A DNA stretch of 64,000 nt from DASXPG01 sp036493755 (GTDB lineage: Bacteria; Gemmatimonadota; Gemmatimonadetes; Gemmatimonadales; JACORV01). Location: NCBI GenBank assembly GCA_036493755.1, contig DASXPG010000106.1, forward strand, positions 1-64,000, written 5' to 3'. The first letter of the stretch is position 1; each line of letters begins with the position of its first letter. Position numbers and translations under genes: made by a program. This document shows positions 34,873 to 43,698 of the stretch, piece after piece. The notes under the pieces were generated by a model. It saw only the letters and a program-made list of their open reading frames with translations, was not told where the DNA came from and did not search any database.

Positions 34873-36561
34873 TCACCACGGGGCGACGTCGAGCATCACC
34901 CGTTCCAGCGCCGCCGCCGTGGTCAGCAGGATCAGCTTGTCGCCCGCCTGCATCCGCACGTCGGGCCGCGGCGCTATCATCCGTTCATCCCGCATTATCG
35001 CCAGGATCTCGATCTCGTCGTCGATCTTGCCGCGCTCCGGACCGAAGCCACGCCCGACCCAGGCGCTCGTTTCGCGCAACGACCCGACCAGCAACTGCCG
35101 ATCGTTGGACAACTCGGTCGGGACCCCGGCGCGCAGCCGTTCGAGCAACGCTTCCCCGGCGGGCTCGAGCGGCCGGACCTGGCGCTGCTGCTCGAGAATG
35201 CGCAGCGCGATCTCGAGATGCTCGGTGTGGTGCGCGGGAGAATCAGCCCGCCGCGGCACCTGCTCCTGGTAGAGGCTCTTGTAACGCAGATGCTGCGAGA
35301 GGCGGACCTGCACGATGTAGCTGATCGTCACCGCCAGCGCGGCGGCGACCAGGAGGGTATACCCCCCGGTCATTTCCGTGACCATCATCAGCGTGGCCAT
35401 CGGGACCCGCGCGGCACCGGCGAATACCGCGGCCATGCCCACGATCGCAAAGGGCGCTGCCGTCTTGTGGATCACCTGGGCGAAAAACGCCCCGAGCATG
35501 GTGCCGATGTACAGACTGGGAGCGAACACGCCCCCGGAGCCCCCCGAAGAAATCGTCAGGCTCATCGCGATGGTCTTGGCGAATACCAGCAACAACAGCG
35601 TCAGCGTGAGAAGCTGCCCGTCGATGGCGCGCTGCATCCAGCCGTATCCACCGCCGATCACCGGCGGCAGTGCCAGCGCGATGACACCGGTCAGCAGGGC
35701 ACCGATCGCCGGCTTGACGGCCGGCGGAATCCGGAGCTTGTGGAAGAGATCGCGGGTGTAGTAGAAGGCCAGCGGCAGCAGCACCGCGACCAGTCCGGAG
35801 GCCAGGCCGAGGGCCGTGAACCAGACGTAGTCGATGCTCTCGGGATTGTTGATCGCCGGAATGACGAACAGCGGCCGGAAGCCGGTGAAGACGCCGTTGA
35901 CAGCATAGGCGACCACCGAAGCCAGCATGGTGTACAGCAGCGCGCCGCTCTCGAACTCCATGTCGGCGTAGAGAACCTCGATCGAAAACAGCGCCGTCCC
36001 GATGGGCGAGCGGAAAATCGCCGCGAGGCCGGCCGACATGCCGATGAGCAGCAGCAGCCGCCGATCCTCTGGACTGCGGTGCGTGATGCCCGCGTACCAC
36101 GAGCCGATACCGGCGGCAACCAGCGCCGTCGGACCCTCGCGGCCCGCCGAGCCACCGGAGCCGATGGTGAGTCCCGACGCCAGCATCTTGAGCGGCGGCA
36201 CGCGCGCCCGCAGCGCGCCGTCCGCCCGGTGGAAGGCCCGCACCGCCGTATCGGTACCGTGGCCCTCCGCCTCGGGCGCCAGCCAGGTGATGAGGAGACC
36301 GCAGAAGAGGCCACCGACCGCGGCGACCACCGGCACGAGCCACAGCCCGAACCGGCCGATGACCTCCTGCGGCGAGCCTCCCTCGTTGACGAGGCCCGGC
36401 GGCTGGTAGCCCGCCAGCCTGCCCAGGAAAAGCGACTGAGCCACATTCAGAACCAGCGTGAAGAGCTGGGCCGACGCCGCGCCGCCGATACCGAGGAGGA
36501 GGGAATCCAGCAGCAGGCGCCGCTGCCGCCGGGCCACCGATTCAACGGGGGCCGCGGTCAC
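34873..36561 (-). CDS. ClC-type chloride channel/transporter with C-terminal RCK_C domain
   Basis: 562 residues from a GTG whose GTGA overlaps the ligD stop. About ten membrane segments carry the ClC selectivity motifs: GSGGSAGREGP, including the gating Glu typical of Cl-/H+ exchangers, and SGGSGGVFAPSLYIG. The GSGIP Ile-Pro is replaced by Gly-Ser. After residue about 430, a linker leads to a RCK_C/TrkA_C-like domain (VGSLRETSAWVGRGFGPERG...MQAGDKLILLTT) instead of the more common CBS pair, suggesting control by a small ligand. Coupling to ligD is unusual. Confidence 0.9.
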   Translation of the reverse strand: MTAAPVESVARRQRRLLLDSLLLGIGGAASAQLFTLVLNVAQSLFLGRLAGYQPPGLVNEGGSPQEVIGRFGLWLVPVVAAVGGLFCGLLITWLAPEAEGHGTDTAVRAFHRADGALRARVPPLKMLASGLTIGSGGSAGREGPTALVAAGIGSWYAGITHRSPEDRRLLLLIGMSAGLAAIFRSPIGTALFSIEVLYADMEFESGALLYTMLASVVAYAVNGVFTGFRPLFVIPAINNPESIDYVWFTALGLASGLVAVLLPLAFYYTRDLFHKLRIPPAVKPAIGALLTGVIALALPPVIGGGYGWMQRAIDGQLLTLTLLLLVFAKTIAMSLTISSGGSGGVFAPSLYIGTMLGAFFAQVIHKTAAPFAIVGMAAVFAGAARVPMATLMMVTEMTGGYTLLVAAALAVTISYIVQVRLSQHLRYKSLYQEQVPRRADSPAHHTEHLEIALRILEQQRQVRPLEPAGEALLERLRAGVPTELSNDRQLLVGSLRETSAWVGRGFGPERGKIDDEIEILAIMRDERMIAPRPDVRMQAGDKLILLTTAAALERVMLDVAPW

Positions 36562-39200
36562 GATGCGCCCCCGCTGCGCGCGTGTTTGCGTCGGCCGAAA
36601 CGCGCCGCGAGCGCCTCGAGCGCGCCGGGCAAGTCGGGCTTCAAGTCGAGGACCGGCACCAGTGGATCGGTCTTCAGCTTCTTCATGCGCGCCGGCACGC
36701 TTCGGATGGTGAAATCAAGCATATCGAGTTTCGCATTGACTTCCTTCCACAGGAGTGGCGTCGAGACCATCGCACCCTTCACCGGACGTACGCTGAAGGG
36801 AGCGGCGAGCAGCTGACCCTGCCCGTTCTGCATGTAGTCTACGTAGACCTTTCCTTCGCGTTTGCGAATCTGCCGGATCACGGTGGTGATCTTCGGCAGA
36901 TCGGCGACGATCGCGCGGGCCAGCAACCCGCCCAGATCGCGGGTCTGCTCGTAGGTGCAGAGTCGCCCCATCGGTATCAGCACGTGAAGACCGGAGGATC
37001 CGCTGGTCTTCACGAAGGCGGGAAGGCCGAGCTCGTCGCAGAGCTCCTTGCAGGCCAGCGCCGTGGTGACGACGTCGGTGAAGGGCGCACCCTTGGGATC
37101 GAGATCGAGGATGCACCAGTCCGGCGTCTCCAGGGTCGCCACCCGGCTGCCCCAGATATGGAGCGGGATGGCGGCCATATTGGCGATGTAGAGCAGCGCC
37201 GCCTCGTCGCCGACGACGAAATAGTTGAGATCGCGCTGCGAATCATCGCTCCAGACGCTCACCGTCTTCACGAACTCACGGGCGTACCCGGGCGCGTCCT
37301 TCTGATAGAATGACTTCCCCTCGATCCCGTCCGGATACCGGGTGAGGACAAGACACCGATCGCGCAGATAGGGGAGAATGAAAGGCGAGATCGCGCGATA
37401 GTAGTCGATCAGATCGCCCTTGGTGTAGCCCTCTTCCTTCCAGAAAATCTTCTTGAGGTTGGAAAAGTTGAATGCCGGCTTTGCCTTTGGAGCGGCAATT
37501 CGGGATGCCGGAGCGCGGGACGCGGCCTGCGGGATGGGGAGCCCGGAGCCGGTCGATTGGTTGTCTTGCGCTACTAAATCAGCGTCCGATGATCCGGGCT
37601 CCTCGTCCTGCAGGCCGCGTCCCGCGTACACGCATTCCTCAGGCTTCTTGTCATCACGAAACCGGAGAAATACCGGCTGCCTGAGCAGGCCATCGTTGGT
37701 ACGCTCCTTGAACCGCACCTCGGCCACCATCGTCGGATCGACCCACATCTCGTCGGCGCCTTTGGGAATCGGGCCGCTGCAAGGCGGCGTTTTCCGCCGA
37801 TGCTTCTCCAGCTCCCCCGACACCTGGTCGAGCTGCTTGCCGCTGAAGCCGCTGCCGGCCCGTCCCATGTAGACCAGCGTGCCATCCACGTACTGTCCCA
37901 GGTGCAGCGCGCCGAATCCCGCGCGCGATCCCCTGGGCTGTGACGCGCCGACGACGACAAAATCGTCGGCCTTGTCGGCGCGGATCTTGATCCAGTCCCC
38001 CGAACGGCGCATGCGATAGACCGAGTCCTGCTTCTTCGCCATGATCCCTTCGAGTCCCAGCCGCTCGACCTGCGCGAAGAGCGCCTCGCCCTCTTTCTCG
38101 AAGTGATCCACGAAGCGGAAGGGACCGGCCGGCGGCAGAATCGTCTGAAGAATCATCTTGCGGGCGAGCAGCGGCACGTCGCGCAGATCGTAGCCCTGCG
38201 CGGCGATCAGATCGAAGCAATAGAAGGTGGCGGGATTCTCGACCGCGGCCTTGGCGATGTCGCGGGGGCGCGAATTGCGGGCCCGCTGCTGAAGTCTCTG
38301 GAAGCTGGGCATGCCGGCGGCATCGTGGCAGGTCACCTCGCCGTCGATGATCAATCCCTCGTAAGGCATCGCCGCCAGCGCCCTGGCCAGCTCGGGAAAA
38401 CTCGCCGTCAGATCGAGGCCGTTGCGGCTCCAGAGCCTGGGCGTGTTGTTCTCGTTCGATGCGATGATCCGCCAGCCATCGATCTTCAGCTCGAAGATCC
38501 AGCCGGCGCGCGAGAACGCCTCGTCCCGGGTCTCGGCGAGCATCGGCTTCACGCTCGCGGCGCTCAGCTGCGCCGGCTTGGCGCGCACTTCCTGGAGCAG
38601 TTTGACGAGCTTCGCCGGCCGGTCGGTGCCCTTCTCGAGGTCGTCGACCGTCAGCCCCGAGAGCACCGACGAGTCGGGAAAGTCGTCGCCGTCCTCGGAA
38701 ACCTGGCCATCGCGCTCCTTGATGAGGAGCCATTCCTTCTCGGCGCGCTTGATCTTCACCAGCGTCCAGCGGCCCTTGAGCTTGTAGCCCCGGAGATCGA
38801 AAAGAAGTTTTCCCTCGGCCAGTCCTTCGCGCCAATCGCCAATCGGCACCCATTCGCCGCGATCCCAGACGATGACCTGCCCCGCCCCGTAATTGCCCTC
38901 GGGGATGACCCCCTCGAAGTCGCCGTACTCCAGAGGATGGTCCTCGACCGAGACCGCGAGACGCTTGTCGGCGGGATTCTTCGACGGACCCTTGGGAACG
39001 GCCCAGGATCGGAGCGTCCCACCCATCTGGAGGCGGAGGTCCCAGTGCAGGCGGGTGGCCGCGTGCTTGTGGACGACGAACAGCCGCCCCTCTGCCGGGG
39101 TAGGAGCCAGCACACCCGAGGGCTCGGGCGTCCGCTCGGCGGTTCGCTTGGCCCGGTACGCGCTCAGGCCGTCGTTGTCAGGCTTTCGAGTTGCGGCCAT
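36558..39200 (-). CDS. ligD: ATP-dependent DNA ligase LigD (PE-Lig-Pol)
   Basis: 880 residues in three domains. The N-terminal 3'-phosphoesterase is at about 35-165, with His46, His52 and Asp54 in HKHAATRLHWDLRL and His88 in VEDHPLEYG. The ligase is at about 218-535, with the adenylated Lys239 in ELKIDGWR. The C-terminal polymerase/primase is at about 590-865, with DLDP, SSGLHV and a YVDYMQN motif. An Ala/Pro-rich linker joins ligase and polymerase. The order differs from the mycobacterial Pol-PE-Lig and matches the Pseudomonas type. With Ku it repairs double-strand breaks by end joining. It is divergent from ku and followed by the ClC gene. Confidence 0.96.
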   Translation of the reverse strand: MAATRKPDNDGLSAYRAKRTAERTPEPSGVLAPTPAEGRLFVVHKHAATRLHWDLRLQMGGTLRSWAVPKGPSKNPADKRLAVSVEDHPLEYGDFEGVIPEGNYGAGQVIVWDRGEWVPIGDWREGLAEGKLLFDLRGYKLKGRWTLVKIKRAEKEWLLIKERDGQVSEDGDDFPDSSVLSGLTVDDLEKGTDRPAKLVKLLQEVRAKPAQLSAASVKPMLAETRDEAFSRAGWIFELKIDGWRIIASNENNTPRLWSRNGLDLTASFPELARALAAMPYEGLIIDGEVTCHDAAGMPSFQRLQQRARNSRPRDIAKAAVENPATFYCFDLIAAQGYDLRDVPLLARKMILQTILPPAGPFRFVDHFEKEGEALFAQVERLGLEGIMAKKQDSVYRMRRSGDWIKIRADKADDFVVVGASQPRGSRAGFGALHLGQYVDGTLVYMGRAGSGFSGKQLDQVSGELEKHRRKTPPCSGPIPKGADEMWVDPTMVAEVRFKERTNDGLLRQPVFLRFRDDKKPEECVYAGRGLQDEEPGSSDADLVAQDNQSTGSGLPIPQAASRAPASRIAAPKAKPAFNFSNLKKIFWKEEGYTKGDLIDYYRAISPFILPYLRDRCLVLTRYPDGIEGKSFYQKDAPGYAREFVKTVSVWSDDSQRDLNYFVVGDEAALLYIANMAAIPLHIWGSRVATLETPDWCILDLDPKGAPFTDVVTTALACKELCDELGLPAFVKTSGSSGLHVLIPMGRLCTYEQTRDLGGLLARAIVADLPKITTVIRQIRKREGKVYVDYMQNGQGQLLAAPFSVRPVKGAMVSTPLLWKEVNAKLDMLDFTIRSVPARMKKLKTDPLVPVLDLKPDLPGALEALAARFGRRKHARSGGAS

Positions 39201-39213
39201 AGCTGTAAGACCT

Positions 39214-39220
39214 TATCATA
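39214..39220. promoter_or_regulatory. candidate symmetric bidirectional -10 element for ku and ligD
   Basis: TATCAT reads toward ku (39214-39219) and TATGAT toward ligD (39220-39215) from the same bases. The start codons are 10 and 14 bases away, so both mRNAs would have very short leaders. No Shine-Dalgarno is visible before either gene. The -35 elements would have to lie inside the opposite coding sequences. Confidence 0.5.
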
Positions 39221-39229
39221 GCGGACCTT

Positions 39230-40108
39230 ATGAGCCCTCGTCCAATCTCCGGCGCGACCCTTTCCTTCGGCCTCGTCTCGGTCCCGGTCGAGATGTACCC
39301 GACCTACGAGTCGAGCGCTACGGTCGCATTCCACCAGATCAATCCGAAAACCGGCGCACGGGTGAAGCAGGAGCTGGTCGATTCCAAGACCGGCGAGAAG
39401 ATCGAGCGCGCCGACATCGTTAAAGGCTACGAATTCTCGAAGGGCCAGTACGTCACGTTCACCAAGGACGAGATGAAGGCCCTCGAGGCAAAGAAAACCG
39501 AATCGATCGACATCATCGAGTTCGTCCCCGCCGACAAGGTCGATCGCCTCTTCTTCGATCGCGCCTATTTTCTGGGCGTCGGCAAAGGCGGCGACCGCGC
39601 CTACATCCTCCTCGCCGAGGCCCTCAAGAAGACCAAGCTCGTGGGCATCGGGCAGTACAACGCCCGCGGAAAATCCTACCTCGTGATGCTCCGCCCGATG
39701 GAAAACGGCCTCGTTCTGGAGCAGCTCCACTATGCCGACGAAGTCCGGGATATTGCCGACATTCCGAAGCCCGAAGGCCATGCCAGTCCGCGTGAGCTGG
39801 AGTTGGCGATTCAGCTCATCGACCAGCGGAAAGCGGCAGAGTTCAAGCCCAAGCAGTTCAAGGACGAAGTCCAGGAGCGGGTCCGCGAGCAAATCGAAAA
39901 GAAAGTGGCGGGAGAGGAAATCACCGCCGAGCCCGCGGCCGAGCCGGAGACGCAGGTGCTCGATCTGATGGAGGCACTCAAGCGGTCGATCGGCGGAAAG
40001 AGTCCCGCCGGCAAGAAAGCCGCGGCGGAAAAGCCGGCGCTGAAGGCGGAGCGCGGCAAGGCCGCCCCGAAGCACACGACGAAGGTCAAACGGCGCGCCA
40101 GCGCCTGA
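39230..40108 (+). CDS. ku: Ku family DNA end-binding protein
   Basis: 292 residues. The start MSPRPISGATLSFGLVSVPV is characteristic of bacterial Ku, followed by the beta-barrel core with ERADIVKGYEFSKGQYV and IDIIEFVPADKVDRLFFDRAYFLG. The conserved region HYADEVRD lies near residue 170. The Lys/Ala-rich tail from about residue 245 (SPAGKKAAAEKPALKAERGKAA) is the extended basic C-terminus seen in many bacterial Ku proteins, linked to DNA binding. It forms a homodimer that threads onto DNA ends and recruits LigD, encoded divergently 29 bases away. Confidence 0.96.
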   Translation: MSPRPISGATLSFGLVSVPVEMYPTYESSATVAFHQINPKTGARVKQELVDSKTGEKIERADIVKGYEFSKGQYVTFTKDEMKALEAKKTESIDIIEFVPADKVDRLFFDRAYFLGVGKGGDRAYILLAEALKKTKLVGIGQYNARGKSYLVMLRPMENGLVLEQLHYADEVRDIADIPKPEGHASPRELELAIQLIDQRKAAEFKPKQFKDEVQERVREQIEKKVAGEEITAEPAAEPETQVLDLMEALKRSIGGKSPAGKKAAAEKPALKAERGKAAPKHTTKVKRRASA

Positions 40109-40208
40109 GGCCCGAGACGGTTTCTCGCCCGGTTTCGGAGGCGCGGCTCTTGCCAAGAACGCCGCGGCTCCCATCATCTAGTATGCGGAACCGACGGAAA
40201 TCGCCCTC

Positions 40209-40778
40209 ATGGCGATGAATCAGGAAGCTTTGCGCAGCCGGCTCCTCATCGAGCTGGATTGCGTTTCTCTCGATGCCGTCGCCGTCGCCAAGGAACTCGA
40301 TTCGTCGCAGCTCGGCTGGCGCCCGCCGGGCGGCGGCTGGGGAATCGGCCAGCTCCTCGAGCATCTCATCCTCGCCAACGACTGTTACCTCGGCATGCTC
40401 CGGCCCCGGATCTATGCCCGCAATGCTCCCCACTCCGAGCAGGGCACGGCCTTCTGGGAGCCGTCGATCGCGGGGTGGCTGCTGGTGGCGGGGCTGCGCT
40501 CCAAGCGGCGACTGCCGGCGCCCAAGCCCTTTGCGGTCGGCCCGACGGCCCGGGAGAAAGTGCTCGACGAGTTTCTCGTCAGACAGCAGCAGACCATGAC
40601 CTTCCTGCGCGCCACCGCCGCGCTCGACTGGACGCGCCTCAGGATGACCTCGCCGGTCAACAAGCTGGTGCGGATCAATCTCGGCGACGCTTTTTCGATC
40701 ATGACGGTACACGCCCAGCGGCACATCAAGCAGATGGAGAAAATCAGGGACCTCGAGGGGTTCCCCGGAAAGAGCTGA
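40209..40778 (+). CDS. DinB-like metal-binding four-helix protein
   Basis: 189 residues from ATG 40209 (a second ATG lies two codons later). The pattern GWRPPGGGWGIGQLLEHLILAND near residue 40 and a terminal VHAQRHIKQME give the three His residues that bind a divalent metal in DinB_2 proteins. Members include thiol-dependent transferases and proteins of unknown role; nothing here identifies a substrate. It is convergent with the FHA gene, with only 3 bases between stops. Confidence 0.82.
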   Translation: MAMNQEALRSRLLIELDCVSLDAVAVAKELDSSQLGWRPPGGGWGIGQLLEHLILANDCYLGMLRPRIYARNAPHSEQGTAFWEPSIAGWLLVAGLRSKRRLPAPKPFAVGPTAREKVLDEFLVRQQQTMTFLRATAALDWTRLRMTSPVNKLVRINLGDAFSIMTVHAQRHIKQMEKIRDLEGFPGKS

Positions 40779-40781
40779 CCG

Positions 40782-41762
40782 CTACTCCTTCATCATCCGG
40801 TCCAGGTCCCGCTTCAAACCATCGGTCGATCGCACGAAATCATCCACGCTCGTCGCCGGAATCAGCGTCGCGGGCAGCGCCTTGAGCGACACGGCGATTC
40901 TCACGTCCGACTCCGAGTCCAGCTGATTCTTGGCCGCCTTGCTGGTCAGCGCGACCAGCGCGACCATCACGCCGGTGACGATCACGCCGATGACGATCCG
41001 GCGGCGGCGGCGCATCGCGCTCACCAGGCCCAGCTGGGCGGCGATCAGGGCGACGAAGAGCGCGCCGGTCAGAACGGCGCCGGCCAGCCCCAGCACATCC
41101 GACCTCGGAAAGAGGAAGGCGACGTACGAATCGAAGGCGCCCAGCAACGCGAGGCCGAGCACCGCGAGCCAGGTCAGCGCGGTGTGCTCCCAATAGCGAA
41201 AGTGCTGCACGCTCAGCCGTCCGATCAGTGACCAGACTCCCGCCCATGCACCCGCCAACGCGGCGAAGGCCACCGCCTGTCCGGTTACGCTCGCGATCGC
41301 CTTCGACTGGGGCTCATAGCTGTCGAGCCAGGCGCTCAGTGTGATGATGCCCATGCCGGCCAGCACCATCACCGCGATGGCCGCCGGCGTCTCGAGCAGC
41401 CAGGCGAGGCGGCCGCTGGGCGCCAGCTCAGGAAGGGCGGGCGACACCGGGGTATCGAGCGCGCCGATGCGCAGCATGGTGCGGCCCACCCGGACCATCG
41501 CCATCCCGTCGAGCGGAACGCGGCGGACCATCTCGCGGGAGGAGCCCGCGTGCAGCCCGTTGACGCTGCCGAGGTCCTCGATGAAAAGCGCCCCCTGCTC
41601 GTCCGCGGCAATGCGCGCGTGATGCGCATCCACGGTGGGGTCGGCCAGCACCACGTCGTTGGTCCAGGCGCGTCCGATCCCGGCGGGGAATTGCTCGAGG
41701 CGGGTGCGCTGGACCACGTCCCCGCGGCGGTTGAGCACCTCGGCGACGATCACTCGGTCCAT
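40782..41762 (-). CDS. FHA-domain membrane protein
   Basis: 326 residues. An N-terminal FHA domain (about 20-95) has GIGRAWTNDVVL, the conserved His-His-Ala-Arg of VDAHHARI and SVNGLHAG, so it should bind phosphothreonine peptides. Four or five helices follow from about residue 120 to 265, then a roughly 45-residue soluble tail (SESDVRIAVSLKALPA...). The gene overlaps the serine protease gene by 13 bases and is translated after it, so the two probably act together. The partner Ser/Thr kinase could be the one at 16838-18610. Confidence 0.88.
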   Translation of the reverse strand: MDRVIVAEVLNRRGDVVQRTRLEQFPAGIGRAWTNDVVLADPTVDAHHARIAADEQGALFIEDLGSVNGLHAGSSREMVRRVPLDGMAMVRVGRTMLRIGALDTPVSPALPELAPSGRLAWLLETPAAIAVMVLAGMGIITLSAWLDSYEPQSKAIASVTGQAVAFAALAGAWAGVWSLIGRLSVQHFRYWEHTALTWLAVLGLALLGAFDSYVAFLFPRSDVLGLAGAVLTGALFVALIAAQLGLVSAMRRRRRIVIGVIVTGVMVALVALTSKAAKNQLDSESDVRIAVSLKALPATLIPATSVDDFVRSTDGLKRDLDRMMKE

Positions 41763-43105
41763 CGGAAGGCTCCGAGGTAGCGGCGCACCATCGACTGCGC
41801 GTTGCTGAAGGTCACTCCCGACATCGTCAGCGTGGACATCAGCCCCAGCTTCCGGTGGCCCAGCAGCGCGACGCGGAAGACCACGTCGTAGAGCCCCGGC
41901 AGCTGCCGGTAGGCGCGGGCGCAGAAGACGGTCTTGAGCACCACGCGCCCGGCCGCCTGGCCCCGCACGTTGCCGGTGCGGCAGCGGTAGCCGGTCAGGT
42001 CCTCAGCGCCCTCGGAGTCCAGCTCCCAGTCCGCGCCTAACGAGCGGAACTGGTGGGTATAGAGCGAATGGAAGCGGAAGGTGTTGAGCACCTCCGAGGT
42101 CAGCAGGTCGTGCTGGAAATCGATGATGCCGGTGCTCTCGTCGCCGGACAGGAACACGTCGTCGTCGGTCGAGCAGTAGTGGTGCACCACCTCATAGGCC
42201 TGGTCCTGGTCCTCGGGATCGGAATCGCCCCAGCAGTTGAAGTACGCCGCCGGCCGCGTCGGCACCTTCACGCCGCCCAGATCCACCGTCGGAACGTCGC
42301 CGGTGAAGAGCTTCGCGAGATAGGTGTCCTGGTAGCGCAGCAGCTGGTGATCGACGTCGGCGATCAGGCTGTCCGCCGGCCGTGGCGGGGCCGCCAGTGC
42401 GCTGCGCAGCAAAGCCGCCGCATCATCCACCGGCACCAGGAAACTCTGCTGGTTGCCGCTGGTCGCCACGTTCACGCCGATCACCTTCCCCGCCAGCGTG
42501 ATGGTCGGTCCGCCGCTCATCCCCGGATTGATCGACCCGGTGAAATGGATGCGGGGATACAGCGTGTGCGGCAGCCGGCCGTTGTAGGTCCCTTCGACGA
42601 TCGCGATGCCGAGGTCGGCGGGATGGCCGAGCGAGTAGAGCCGGAGTCCCTGGGCGATCTGGGTCGGCTCGAGGGAAAAGAAGTTCGCGGCCGGGGATCC
42701 GCTGGCGAGCACCGCCAGATCGTGGACCACGTCCACCGCGACCACCGTGACCGGCCTGGTCGCGCCGATACTGTCGATCAGCTCGGCATGATAGCGGGCG
42801 GGCTTCCGTACCAGGTCGCTGACCACGTGGTAATTGGTGATGACGTGGCCCTGCGCCGTCACGAAGAACCCCGAGCCGGTGACGGTCTTGGCGCCGGAGC
42901 GGCCTTCGACCACCTGGACCTTCACCACCTGGCCGGCAAAGCGGCGGAAGACGGCGGGCGTCTCGCCTCCCTCGGACTCGGCCGTTGCGGCAGCCTCCGG
43001 AGCAGCATTGCGATGGACCCGCTGGGCCACGGCTTCGGCCGGTAGACCGATCACGAGGAGTACGCCGAGCAGGAGTTGAGGGGCGAGAGCTTCGAGTCGA
43101 GGCAC
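41750..43105 (-). CDS. secreted trypsin-like serine protease with unknown C-terminal domain
   Basis: 451 residues. The signal peptide is at about 1-28 (LLLGVLLVIGLPAEAVAQ). The S1C/trypsin-like domain is at about 55-240 with the full triad: His93 in NYHVVSD, Asp129 in VVHDLAVL and Ser197 in PGMSGGP. There is no PDZ domain, unlike DegP. Residues about 260-451 form an extra domain with four Cys (NCWG, HYC, YRC, VFC) of no recognised family, ending SMVRRYLGAFRWTE. It is likely periplasmic or surface exposed. It is the first gene of a pair with the FHA protein. Confidence 0.88.
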   Translation of the reverse strand: MPRLEALAPQLLLGVLLVIGLPAEAVAQRVHRNAAPEAAATAESEGGETPAVFRRFAGQVVKVQVVEGRSGAKTVTGSGFFVTAQGHVITNYHVVSDLVRKPARYHAELIDSIGATRPVTVVAVDVVHDLAVLASGSPAANFFSLEPTQIAQGLRLYSLGHPADLGIAIVEGTYNGRLPHTLYPRIHFTGSINPGMSGGPTITLAGKVIGVNVATSGNQQSFLVPVDDAAALLRSALAAPPRPADSLIADVDHQLLRYQDTYLAKLFTGDVPTVDLGGVKVPTRPAAYFNCWGDSDPEDQDQAYEVVHHYCSTDDDVFLSGDESTGIIDFQHDLLTSEVLNTFRFHSLYTHQFRSLGADWELDSEGAEDLTGYRCRTGNVRGQAAGRVVLKTVFCARAYRQLPGLYDVVFRVALLGHRKLGLMSTLTMSGVTFSNAQSMVRRYLGAFRWTE

Positions 43106-43230
43106 GCAGAATGGTCGCTACGTGCCTCCCGTCACGGTAGGGCTGCAACCTGCAGCGTCCCGGTTCCTGTGATCGCCTCCGCTCCACGGTTTGATTCTTG
43201 CTTCAACGCAGCGCCGTGGACGTTCGGTTG

Positions 43231-43698
43231 ATGAACTGGCTCCCAACGGGGTGCATCAGCAGCGTATTGCTGTTCGCCCTGGGTTGCGGCTCGGTGGAAA
43301 CGACCGAGACCCCTCCCTCGGCACCAAGGCCGCCCCACTCACTTGCCTTCGTAAGCGAGCCAACCCTGACGGCCGCCGGCTGCTACATCGCCGCCGGCAT
43401 CGAGGTTGACGTGGTGGACAGCACCGGCACCTGGGTACCGAGCGCCACCGATCAGATTTCGATTCTGCTAACGGACAGTCGCAGCGACGATACGCTCGCG
43501 ACCATCCAGGCTGTGAATGGCATCGTCAGGCTGGATAGCATCGCACCGAAGCGCTGGGGATCCGGATTCAGGGTGGTCGCCACTGCACCAGGGCTTCAGC
43601 CGGCGGTCAGCGACACCTTCAGCATCCTGCCGCCTCCCGGCTGCTTGCGTCAGGCCAGAGCGCGGCGCATGGTGGCGACGAGGTCCGAGGGCCGATAG
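43231..43698 (+). CDS. small Ig-like lipoprotein
   Basis: 155 residues from ATG 43231; an in-frame start 11 codons earlier is possible but would spoil the signal peptide. The lipoprotein signal is SSVLLFALGC. A single Ig-like module follows, starting LAFVSEPTLTAAGCYIAAGIEVDVVDSTGTWVPS, clearly related to the three modules of the large RCC1 lipoprotein at 51717-54887. The last 49 bases overlap the convergent sensor-kinase gene, so the final residues (RARRMVATRSEGR) may be a read-through tail from a lost stop codon. Confidence 0.7.
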   Translation: MNWLPTGCISSVLLFALGCGSVETTETPPSAPRPPHSLAFVSEPTLTAAGCYIAAGIEVDVVDSTGTWVPSATDQISILLTDSRSDDTLATIQAVNGIVRLDSIAPKRWGSGFRVVATAPGLQPAVSDTFSILPPPGCLRQARARRMVATRSEGR

